NCBI GenBank assembly: GCA_902489225.1
Contig: CABTZA010000015.1
Span: forward strand, 1 to 19,205
Reading direction: 5' to 3'
DNA length: 19,205 bases
Source: an uncultured Collinsella sp.
Lineage (GTDB): Bacteria > Actinomycetota > Coriobacteriia > Coriobacteriales > Coriobacteriaceae
The notes under the pieces are model-generated. The model did not search any database and was not told the origin of the DNA. It saw nothing but the letters and a program-made list of their open reading frames with translations. Position numbers and translations under genes: made by a program. This document shows, one piece after another, positions 1 to 6,797 of the stretch. The first letter of the stretch is position 1, and every line of letters begins with the position of its first letter.

Positions 1-40
1 AAACAGTCCGTATTTCACCGCAACTTAGAAGGGGATGGGG

Positions 41-517
41 TTAGCTGCGGGGGCGGTGGCGGAGCTTGTCGATGGCGGCGTCGGTGCTGTGACTGCGGGC
101 TTCGGCGGCGCGGTCGCGGGCGTCGGCAGCGGTTTGGCGCTGGCGGCGGTAGTCGATCATGCCTTGGATGATGGGTTTGCCAAAGCTCACGACATCATCG
201 TTGTAGATGGCGGTTCGGGCGGCGAGGAGGCAGTCGGTAAAGTCCATATGGGTCTTGCCAAAGAGTTTGACGGCAAGGGAGACAACGGTGGGCTCGTCGA
301 CCATGACGTCATCGAGTAGCTTGGTCATGGCCGTCGCAATCTCCACACGCGGGACCTTGTAGACGTCACGCAGCGTAACGGCGACGCGCGTGATGATCTC
401 GGGGTAGACGCGAGCGGTGCGCGTGGCGATGACCTTGGCGGCGCGCGGTGACAGGACCTCGTCGTCGTCAAGCAGGTAGCGTAGGATGACGGTCTCGTCG
501 ATGATGGTGCTACTCAT
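41..517 (-). CDS. PIN-domain protein, probable toxin of a TA pair, active site degenerate
   Basis: A 158-residue protein. The N-terminus (Ile5-Ile6-Asp7, then ILRYLLDD at 11-18) matches the first strand of VapC-type PIN ribonucleases, which normally reads VDTNVLLRYL. DFTDCLLAA at 92-100 matches the third acidic motif, with Asp95 as the metal ligand. Two of the four usual acidic positions look lost: the Glu of the second motif aligns with Arg44, and the Asp of the late T/S-F-D motif is Gly113 (VVSFGK). Residues 125-158 are a polar Ala/Arg-rich tail. The start overlaps the end of the antitoxin gene by 8 bp, typical of a translationally coupled TA operon. PIN proteins are Mg-dependent RNases; whether this one cuts RNA is doubtful given the missing acids. 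Family assignment is fairly sure, activity is not. Confidence 0.7.
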   Translation of the reverse strand: MSSTIIDETVILRYLLDDDEVLSPRAAKVIATRTARVYPEIITRVAVTLRDVYKVPRVEIATAMTKLLDDVMVDEPTVVSLAVKLFGKTHMDFTDCLLAARTAIYNDDVVSFGKPIIQGMIDYRRQRQTAADARDRAAEARSHSTDAAIDKLRHRPRS

Positions 518-833
518 GGATATCTACTTCCTCGGGACCCAAAATCGAATCGTCGCTTTCTGTAGCAAGGTACTCAATCCAGGCGTTACGCTCCTCGGAG
601 CGGCGATTGGGGTCCCCATATGCTTTGAGCGATCCATAGGCGGCGGTGCCGTCCTTTGAGCGCACGGCGACCGGCTGAAAGGGAAGCTTGTGCATCAAAA
701 TGCTCTGCGCGACAAAAAGACGGACGGCCTCGGCGAGCGATGTGCCCATGGCGTCGTAGAGACGCTCGGCATGTTGCTTGTCTTCCTCGCGAATGCGCAC
801 CTGCAGGATGGCTCGTTTTTGAGTCGATGACAT
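510..833 (-). CDS. RelB/DinJ-family ribbon-helix-helix antitoxin
   Basis: A 107-residue protein. Residues 7-50 follow the RelB/DinJ pattern: a short beta strand (AILQVRI, 8-14), a charged helix (EEDKQHAERLYDAMG), then TSLAEAVRLFVAQ and a KLPF motif, the usual end of the DNA-binding ribbon-helix-helix part. The remainder is charged and probably the toxin-binding segment. I chose ATG at 833 over GTG at 836 because the GGGAGG ribosome site lies 6 bases before the ATG but only 3 before the GTG. The gene overlaps the downstream PIN gene by 8 bp. Antitoxins of this family bind operators in their own promoter; two inverted repeats lie just upstream (861-897). DinJ/RelB antitoxins usually pair with YafQ/RelE toxins, so a PIN partner is a mixed pairing. 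Confidence 0.8.
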   Translation of the reverse strand: MSSTQKRAILQVRIREEDKQHAERLYDAMGTSLAEAVRLFVAQSILMHKLPFQPVAVRSKDGTAAYGSLKAYGDPNRRSEERNAWIEYLATESDDSILGPEEVDIHE

Positions 834-860
834 CACTGGCCTCCCTTAATGAGCGTGCAA

Positions 861-899
861 TATGAATAGTCATATACAGCAACGGCTAATAATAGCCAA
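861..899 (-). promoter_or_regulatory. Candidate TA promoter with two inverted-repeat operators
   Basis: On the minus strand TTGGCT (894-899) and TATATG (871-876) are separated by 17 bp, a plausible -35/-10 pair about 38 bp before the antitoxin ATG. Two inverted repeats lie on it: TATGA-ATAG-TCATA (861-874) across the -10, and GGCTA-ATAA-TAGCC (884-897) across the spacer and -35. This fits autorepression by the ribbon-helix-helix antitoxin. Both repeats are short (5-bp arms) in AT-rich DNA, so chance is possible. Confidence 0.4.
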
Positions 900-1058
900 T
901 CTTACAACCACTACTTTATTGCACTAGAGTAATTGAGTGTAAACGATATTACAAACGTACTACATCCTTCAGAAATGAGCGTGAAATCTTTCTTGGGCGT
1001 ACGCGTGTAATACACTCGCCTTTATAGCTTCCAGAGAATAATCCCAACCAGCCCAAAC

Positions 1059-1084
1059 CCCTGCAATACACTCGTATTGCAGGG
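1059..1084. promoter_or_regulatory. Perfect 11-bp inverted repeat, candidate operator upstream of hydN
   Basis: CCCTGCAATAC (1059-1069) and GTATTGCAGGG (1074-1084) are exact reverse complements around the 4-base spacer ACTC. No T-run follows on either strand, so it does not look like an intrinsic terminator. It lies about 180 bp before the hydN start, and half-site copies occur nearby (AATACACTCG at 1009-1018, CCCCTGCAA at 1101-1109). It is best read as a binding site for a dimeric regulator; an RNA hairpin in a long leader is the alternative. Confidence 0.5.
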
Positions 1085-1260
1085 CCTATGCTCAAGTTTG
1101 CCCCTGCAACTGCGTATATTTAACCTGTATATCGTTGGAGAAACTCTACCGAGTGCATGTTTCGCCGTATGCATTCGATACGTCGATGCCAGGCCACGGG
1201 CGGCTTGGGTCAATGTCGACAGGGTCTCTCCGACAAGGGATTCAGGAGGGAGTGAACAAC

Positions 1261-1779
1261 ATGGGTAATAAGCGAGTCGTAGCCGATTCTTCGCGCTGCA
1301 TTGGGTGTCAAACCTGCATGGCGGCGTGTATCGAGGCGCACGACATCCCCGGTAACATCGCCGCGCCGCGCCTGCGCGTGACGCGTACGTACGAGATCTC
1401 CGCACCGGTGGCTTGCCATCACTGCGAGGATGCCCCGTGCGCGAAGGCCTGTCCTACGGGCGCCTTGTTCTTTGATCCAAAGAACCATCGCATCGGCGTC
1501 AACGAGGACAACTGCATCGGCTGCAAGAGCTGCGTCATGGCATGCCCCTTTGGCGCCGTGAGCGTGGCGACCACGCAGGTTCCGGTCTTGATGGGCGACG
1601 TTCGCGTGGGTTCGCAGACCAAGAGCTTCGTGCTCAAGTGCGACCTGTGCGTGGACCGTCCCGGCGGTCCGGCGTGTGCCGAGGCGTGCCCGACCAAGGG
1701 CCTCACCCTGGTAGACGATGAGCGCCTGGCGGAACTGACTGCCGAGCGTGCCCGCGCCACCATCGAAAACGAGGCGTAG
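1261..1779 (+). CDS. hydN: HydN-like electron-transfer protein with four [4Fe-4S] clusters
   Basis: A 172-residue cytoplasmic ferredoxin-like protein, close in length and pattern to E. coli HydN (175). Sixteen cysteines fall in four groups: 13/16/19/23, 52/55/60/64, 85/88/91/95 and 127/130/139/143, enough for four [4Fe-4S] clusters. The family carries electrons from formate dehydrogenase H toward hydrogenase and supports FdhF activity. The frame is open upstream to 1135, but the strong ribosome site CAGGAGGGAG just before 1261 fixes this ATG. It is the first gene of the formate hydrogenlyase cluster, 76 bp before fdhF, as hydN neighbours formate genes in enterobacteria. HycB and HyfA are close relatives; the short form without the HyfA insertion near residues 100-130 favours HydN. 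Confidence 0.85.
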   Translation: MGNKRVVADSSRCIGCQTCMAACIEAHDIPGNIAAPRLRVTRTYEISAPVACHHCEDAPCAKACPTGALFFDPKNHRIGVNEDNCIGCKSCVMACPFGAVSVATTQVPVLMGDVRVGSQTKSFVLKCDLCVDRPGGPACAEACPTKGLTLVDDERLAELTAERARATIENEA

Positions 1780-1816
1780 GCGGGCGGCCATACAAGCCCA
1801 ACGATTGTCAAATAAG

Positions 1817-1832
1817 TACCGATTAATCGGTA
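1817..1832. promoter_or_regulatory. Perfect 16-bp palindrome before fdhF
   Basis: TACCGATTAATCGGTA reads the same on both strands. It lies in the 76-bp gap between hydN and fdhF, ending 23 bp before the fdhF ATG and just ahead of its purine-rich ribosome site. It could be a dimer operator or, in RNA, a small hairpin with a 6-bp stem and the 4-base loop TTAA. No T-run follows, so termination is unlikely. Confidence 0.45.
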
Positions 1833-1855
1833 GCAGAGAAAGGAAGGAGGGTGTC

Positions 1856-4078
1856 ATGGAGAAGCATAAAGTGATCTGCCCGTATTGCGGCGCCGGTTGC
1901 CAGTTTAACCTCTTGGTCCAAAACGGCCAGGTCGTGGGTACCGAACCGCTCAACGGCATCACCAATCAGGGCGAGCTGTGCCTTAAGGGCATGAGCGGCT
2001 ACGACTTCATCAACGACACCAAGATCTTGACTCCTCGCGTACTGCACCCGATGATCCGCCGCACCAAGGGCGCGGATCTTGAGCGCGTAAGCTGGGACGA
2101 GGCACTGGATTTCACCGCATCTAAGATGCAGGCCATAATTGACGAATATGGTCCTAACGCTGTCATGACCACCGGCTCTTCGCGAGGCGGCGGCAATGAG
2201 GCGAACTACGTCATGCAGAAGTTTACGCGTGCGTGCATCGGCACCCACAGCGTGGACAACTGCGCCCGTACTTGACACGGCCCTACTGTCCTCGGTCTGA
2301 TGGACACGGTTGGTTCAGGTTGCATGTCATGCTCCATCCCCGGTATGGAGGATGCGGGCTGCATTTTCCTCTTCGGCTATAACCCTGCCGATTCGCACCC
2401 CATCGTCGCAAGGCGTATCGTGCGAGCCAAAGAAAAGGGTTGCAAGATCATCGTCGCCGATCCGCGCCATATCGAAACCGCGCGTATCGCCGATCTCTAC
2501 CTTCCGATCAAGAATGGTTGCAACGTCGCGTTCCTCAACGCCTTTGCCAACTGCTTGGTCAACGATGGCCTCTACGACAAGGAATTCGTCGCCGAGCACA
2601 CGAACGGCTTTGACGAGTGGTGGGAGACCATCAAGAACTACACTCCCGAATCCGTACAGGACATCACGGGTGTCGAGCCCGCGTTGATCCACCAAGCTGC
2701 CGAGATGTACGCCACGGCGAAGCCCTCTGCCATCATTGGCTGGGGCATGGGCGTATGCCAGCAGAAGCAGAACCTGAAGACGGTGCACACCATCGCCTCC
2801 ATCGCCTGCGTTGCCGGCCAGATCGGCAAACCCAATTCCGGTCTCGCGCCCGTGCGTGGCCAGAATAACGTCCAGGGCTCCTGTGATATGGGCATGCTGC
2901 CCAACCTGTACCCTGGCTACCAGAAGGTCACCGACCCGGCAGTGCGTGCCAAGTTTGCCAAGGCTTGGGGCGTGCCCGAGGAAAAGCTCCCGCTCGAGGA
3001 GGGCTACAAGCTCACCGACCTGGGCCACCTGGTCGACGAGGGCAAGGTGCACTGCTTCTACAACTACGGCGAGGACCCGGTGCAAACCGAGCCCGATTCG
3101 GCCGGAATGCGCAAGACGCTCTCCGAGCTGGATCTGTTCATCTGCCAGGACATCTTTATGACGCAGACGACCATGCTCGCCGACGTCATCCTACCTGCCA
3201 CCTCTTGGGGCGAGCACGAGGGTGTCTTTACCGCATCCGACCGTAGCTTCCAGCACTTTGACGCGGCCGTTCCGCCCAAGGGCGAGTGCCGTCACGACTG
3301 GGAGATCTTCGCGGATCTGTCTACGCGCATGGGTTACCCCATGCACTACGACAACACCGAGCAGATCTGGAACGAGTGCATTAGCCTGTGCCCCAACTTT
3401 GTGGGCGCGACCTACGAGAAGATGGCTCCCGAGGGCGGCTACGCCCAGTGGCCCGTCAAGAGCACCGATGTGAACGACCACGGTACGCCCGACATGTTCG
3501 CTGGTGGCAAGTTCACCACCAAGGACGGCCGCGCCAACCTGATGGCACACGACTGGGAGGCGCCCTCCGAGCTTCCCGACGATGAGTACCCGCTCATCCT
3601 GTGCACCGTCCGCGAGGTCGGCCACTACAGCTGTCGCTCGATGACCGGCAACTGCAAGACGCTGGCGCTGCTTGCCGACGAGCCCGGCTTTGTTCGCATG
3701 AATCCCGCGGACGCCCAGGCGCGCGGTATCAAGAACGGCGACATCGTCTCGATCCACAGCCGCCGCGGCCAGGTATACAGCCGCGCCGACATAAGCGATC
3801 GCATCAACAAGGGCACGGTCTACATGACCTACCAGTGGTGGATCGGCAAGTGCAACGAGCTGACCATGCACAAGGTCGACCCGGTCTCGCATACGCCCGA
3901 GGACAAGTTCTCCGCCTGCCAGGTCGACGCTATCGCCGACCAGGTCTGGGCAGAGGGCGAGGTGGAGCGTCAGTACACCGAGCTCAAGCAGGCTCTGGTG
4001 GACGCCGCCGCTCCCCAGGACGTTGAGCCCGGCGCCGCCAAGTTCGACGACGAGACGCACGTGAATCAAATCGTGTAG
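1856..4078 (+). CDS. fdhF: Formate dehydrogenase H, selenocysteine and molybdopterin enzyme (in-frame TGA at 2273-2275)
   Basis: Oxidises formate to CO2 in the cytoplasm and feeds electrons to the hydrogenase. The reading frame is interrupted only by TGA at 2273-2275 and continues in the same frame to 4078, giving 740 residues with selenocysteine as residue 140, the same number as in E. coli FdhF (715 residues). The context NCART-Sec-HGPTV matches the FdhF active site, with His141 directly after. Cys8, Cys11, Cys15 and Cys42 bind the [4Fe-4S] cluster and Lys44 follows, again at E. coli positions. C-terminal signatures TSWGEHEGVFTA, STVREVGHYSCRSMTGNC-like and MTYQWWIG support the family. The extra length is mainly a C-terminal tail of about 20 residues. 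ATG 1856 follows AGGAAGGAGGG. No Tat signal, so cytoplasmic. A hairpin fitting a SECIS follows the TGA, and selA begins at the end of the window. Selenocysteine readthrough is inferred, but strongly. Confidence 0.96.
2273..2310 (+). promoter_or_regulatory. Bacterial SECIS element for selenocysteine insertion
   Basis: Directly after the TGA the RNA can fold with TGTCC (2287-2291) pairing GGACA (2302-2306), extended by TC/GA around the apical loop GGTCT (2294-2298), with T2301 bulged. In E. coli fdhF the apical GGUCU starts at base 22 counted from the U of UGA; here it starts at exactly the same position, and base 17 is also a U. The first eight bases after TGA (CACGGCCC) are identical to E. 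coli. SelB recognises the apical G-U and the U at 17. Confidence 0.85.
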
Positions 4079-4099
4079 TCCCGTTCTCGTTGGCTTTTT

Positions 4100-4142
4100 G
4101 GGCCGGGCGTCCCGTACGTTCGGGAGCCCGGCCCGTTATTTT
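4100..4142 (+). terminator. Intrinsic terminator or attenuator between fdhF and hyfA
   Basis: GGGCCGGGC (4100-4108) pairs perfectly with GCCCGGCCC (4126-4134). Inside it TCCCG (4110-4114) pairs with CGGGA (4121-4125) around TACGTT, leaving one bulged G. GTTATTTT follows. This is a very stable GC-rich stem with a T-rich tail, 21 bp after the fdhF stop. The hyfA ribosome site starts immediately after, so it probably acts as a partial terminator within the gene cluster. Confidence 0.8.
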
Positions 4143-4156
4143 GAAAGGAAGTGGGG

Positions 4157-4774
4157 ATGAACCGCTTCATCGACATCAACCCGGAGAGGTGCATCGGCTG
4201 CGGAACATGCCAGTCCGCCTGTGCCGACGCCCACCGGATGCAGGGTCTTCAGGATACGCCGCGCCTGGCGCTCGTGAAGACCGGCGGTATTTCGGCCGCC
4301 CTTGCCTGCCACCATTGCGAGGGTGCCCCCTGCGCCGAGGTCTGCCCGGTGAATGCCATCGAGCACGATGGCGATCGCATCCACGTCAAGGAGCAGGAGT
4401 GCATCGGGTGCAGGCTGTGCGCCATCGCGTGCCCCTTCGGAGCCATCCATCCCGATGGCACGTCTATCGCCGGTGTCGCAGGCATGTGCGACCCGACGCC
4501 TTCGTATCCTAAGTCCCTGAGCAGCCTGCTTACGTGGGCTCCTGGCCAGTACACCTGCGCTGTCAAGTGCGACCTGTGCGCCTTCGATCCGGACGGCCCG
4601 CATTGTGTGGCGGCGTGCCCCACCAAGGCGCTGACCGTCATGGGCGGCGCGGCCGATCGCGAGCTCGACGAGGCCAAGCGCCTGCGCTCGATCGAAAACG
4701 GTCCGGTCGTCGACGTTACCGCTGTGGCCCAGGGCCTGTCCGAGAAAGCAGAAGGGAGCGTAAACAATGGATAG
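4157..4774 (+). CDS. hyfA: Hydrogenase-4 component A, four-cluster ferredoxin-like subunit
   Basis: A 205-residue protein, the same length as E. coli HyfA. Sixteen cysteines in four groups (12/15/18/22, 51/54/59/63, 82/85/88/92, 138/141/150/154) can bind four [4Fe-4S] clusters. A stretch at about 99-133 between the third and fourth groups is present in HyfA and absent from HydN. It should pass electrons from FdhF to the hydrogenase module. I chose ATG 4157 over GTG 4151 because GAAAGGAAG ends at 4151, too close for the GTG but well placed for the ATG. It overlaps hyfB by 8 bp. It lies just behind the terminator hairpin, so it is the first gene of the hydrogenase part. HycB is the alternative name; length and the hyfBCDEF neighbours favour HyfA. 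Confidence 0.9.
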   Translation: MNRFIDINPERCIGCGTCQSACADAHRMQGLQDTPRLALVKTGGISAALACHHCEGAPCAEVCPVNAIEHDGDRIHVKEQECIGCRLCAIACPFGAIHPDGTSIAGVAGMCDPTPSYPKSLSSLLTWAPGQYTCAVKCDLCAFDPDGPHCVAACPTKALTVMGGAADRELDEAKRLRSIENGPVVDVTAVAQGLSEKAEGSVNNG

Positions 4775-6785
4775 CATGACGCTGTTTGTCGCATCGCTTG
4801 CCGTCTCGTGCATCGGTGCGCTCGCCTCGGTTCTGCTGATCAAAGCCGATAACGCCGCCAAGACCGCCGGCTGCCTTATCGGCGCCGTCGCCGCGGTGCT
4901 TTCGTTTGTGGCCGGTATCCAGGCCGTGCTGGGCGATGTCACGTCGGTCGACACCATCGTGTTCTTCCCGTTTGCCCATTTCCAGCTGCTGCTCAATCAG
5001 CTGTCCGGCCTGTTCGTGGCGCTCATCTCGGTGCTCGCGTTTGCCGGTTCGATCTACGGTCTCAACTACTTTGATGAGTACCCGGGCAAAAAGGGCCGCG
5101 CCGGCTTCTTCTTTAACACCTTTGTGGCGTCCATGATGCTCGTCATCACCGCCGACAACGTGTTTTGGTTCCTGGTTGCCTTTGAGCTCATGTCGCTGAC
5201 ATCGTACTTCCTGGTCGTGATCGAGGAGAACGAGAATTCCATCCATGGCGGTTGGCTCTACTTTGTGATTGCGCATGTGGGCTTTGTGCTCATCATGGCG
5301 AGCTTCCTCACCATGACCAACTTCGCCGGTGGCTCGTTTGCCTTTGCGGATTTCCGCGCTACGCAGTTTAGCCCCGCGGTCGCATCCGTGTGCTTTGTGC
5401 TCGCCTTCTTTGGCTTTGGTGCCAAGGCCGGTATCATCCCGCTGCACGGCTGGCTGCCCAAGGCGCATCCCGAGGCGCCGTCCAACGTGTCGGCCCTCAT
5501 GTCCGGCGGCATGATCAAGATCGGTATCTTCGGCATTCTCAAGGTTGGTCTCGACCTGCTCTCCGCCTCGGGCGTTCAGGTCTGGTGGGGCCTTATGGTC
5601 ATGGTCTTCGGTGCGATCTCGTCGGTTCTCGGCGTGGCTTTCGCCCTGCAGGAGCATGACATTAAGCGCCTGCTGGCCTATCACTCCGTCGAGAACATCG
5701 GCATCATTCTGCTCGGCGTCGGCGCCTCCATGGCCGCGATGGCGCTCAACTCGGTCGGCATCGCCGTCCTGGCTCTGATGGCCGCCCTCTACCACACGTT
5801 TAACCACGCGATGTTTAAGGGCGAGCTGTTCTTGGGCGCCGGTGCGCTGCTGTACTCCACGGGTACGCGCAATATGGAGAAGATGGGCGGCCTGTTCCGT
5901 CGTATGCCGGCAACGGCCATCTGCTTCCTTGTTGGCGCGCTTGCCATCTCGGCCATCCCGCCCTTCAACGGCTTTGTGTCCGAGTGGTTTACCTACCAGT
6001 CGCTGTTTAACGCCGCCATGCAGGGCGACAAGGCCGTCATGATCGTGGCCGTGTTCGCTGCCGTCGCGCTTGCCATTACCGGCGCGCTGGCTGTCACGTG
6101 CTTCGTCAAGGCCTATGGCGTCTCCTTTGCCTCCGCGCCCCGTTCCGAGGCTGCGGCCAATGCCAAGGAGGTTCCCGCCCCCATGGTGTTCGCGCAGGGC
6201 CTGCTCGCGGCCATCTGCGTCGTGCTGGGCATTGGCGCTCCCGTGATCGCGCCCGTGCTGGTCGATGTCGCCGCGTCCGTGCTGCATCCGTACGGCGGCG
6301 TGTTTGCCGCCGAGGGCATGGAGCTCATGAACCAGTACTCCGGCGCTGCCACCTCCACGCCCGCGATCGCTATTGCGCTCGTGGTGCTCGTCGGTCTTGC
6401 CTGCGGTTATCGCAAGCTCAAGACCGTCGGCAAGGTGCAGAAGTCCCAGCCGTGGGCATGCGGCTATGCTCCCAACGAGCATATGCCCGTCGTGGCCACG
6501 ACCTTTGCCTCCGAGGTGTCCTGGTTTATGCAGCCGCTCTACACGCTGCGCGACCGCTGCACGGCCGTCTGCTGGTCCATCGCGCACTTCTTCCAGAAGC
6601 TCACCGGTGTGGCCGAGGCTGTGGAGCCCGTACCCGACAAGGTTCTCGTCGATGCCCCGCATAAGGGTGTCGAGAAGCTCGCCGACCTCGCGACTAAGCT
6701 CGAGGGTGGCAACTACAGCATCTATATCTGCTACATCGTCGCGGCACTCGTGGTGTTCCTCGTGCTCGCCGTGCAAATGGGTTAA
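4767..6785 (+). CDS. hyfB: Hydrogenase-4 component B, antiporter-like membrane subunit
   Basis: A 672-residue polytopic membrane protein of the NuoL/MrpA-like antiporter family, the same length as E. coli HyfB. The residues proposed to carry protons in complex I antiporter subunits are visible: Glu140 (VAFELMSLTSY), Lys220 (FGFGAKAGIIPLHGWLPKAH), Lys251, and the YHTFNHAMFKGELF segment at about 342-355. The C-terminal part (about 415-672) has further helices, a soluble stretch near 565-650 and a last helix. The family anchors the peripheral arm in group 4 [NiFe] hydrogenases and may move ions. The start follows AGAAGGGAG and overlaps hyfA by 8 bp. HycC is the shorter FHL-1 equivalent; the presence of HyfD, E and F points to the HyfB type. 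Confidence 0.92.
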   Translation: MDSMTLFVASLAVSCIGALASVLLIKADNAAKTAGCLIGAVAAVLSFVAGIQAVLGDVTSVDTIVFFPFAHFQLLLNQLSGLFVALISVLAFAGSIYGLNYFDEYPGKKGRAGFFFNTFVASMMLVITADNVFWFLVAFELMSLTSYFLVVIEENENSIHGGWLYFVIAHVGFVLIMASFLTMTNFAGGSFAFADFRATQFSPAVASVCFVLAFFGFGAKAGIIPLHGWLPKAHPEAPSNVSALMSGGMIKIGIFGILKVGLDLLSASGVQVWWGLMVMVFGAISSVLGVAFALQEHDIKRLLAYHSVENIGIILLGVGASMAAMALNSVGIAVLALMAALYHTFNHAMFKGELFLGAGALLYSTGTRNMEKMGGLFRRMPATAICFLVGALAISAIPPFNGFVSEWFTYQSLFNAAMQGDKAVMIVAVFAAVALAITGALAVTCFVKAYGVSFASAPRSEAAANAKEVPAPMVFAQGLLAAICVVLGIGAPVIAPVLVDVAASVLHPYGGVFAAEGMELMNQYSGAATSTPAIAIALVVLVGLACGYRKLKTVGKVQKSQPWACGYAPNEHMPVVATTFASEVSWFMQPLYTLRDRCTAVCWSIAHFFQKLTGVAEAVEPVPDKVLVDAPHKGVEKLADLATKLEGGNYSIYICYIVAALVVFLVLAVQMG

Positions 6786-6797
6786 GGAGGGGAGAGC

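Larger units (their letters stand above)
834..1260. other. Divergent intergenic region without a gene
   Basis: These 427 bp separate the minus-strand antitoxin from the plus-strand hydN. The left part (about 850-960) is AT-rich and carries the TA promoter. The right part should hold the promoter of the formate hydrogenlyase genes. It contains GTGTA-A-TACAC (1005-1015), the 10-mer AATACACTCG twice (1009-1018 and 1065-1074), CCCCTGCAA twice (1058-1066 and 1101-1109) and the 26-bp palindrome at 1059-1084. TATATT at 1115-1120 is a possible -10 box, but no good -35 box sits at the right distance, which would suit an activator-dependent promoter. No convincing coding frame, tRNA, FNR-like site or sigma-54 -24/-12 element was found. 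Confidence 0.6.

Noticed and set aside
35..319. Plus-strand frame at the left end
   Set aside because: It is antisense to the PIN-domain gene, low in complexity and without a ribosome site.
1059..1084. Palindrome as an intrinsic terminator
   Set aside because: No T-run follows on either strand and no gene ends there.
1005..1110. Short repeats as a CRISPR or tandem-repeat array
   Set aside because: Repeats are only 9-10 bases, two copies each, with uneven spacing; better read as regulator half-sites.
834..1260. Sigma-54 promoter with FhlA-type control, as in E. coli
   Set aside because: No GG-N10-GC element with the -24/-12 consensus was found.
1856..4078. fdhF as a pseudogene broken by a stop codon
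   Set aside because: The stop is TGA at exactly the selenocysteine position, a SECIS-like hairpin follows, and the rest of the protein is intact and highly conserved.
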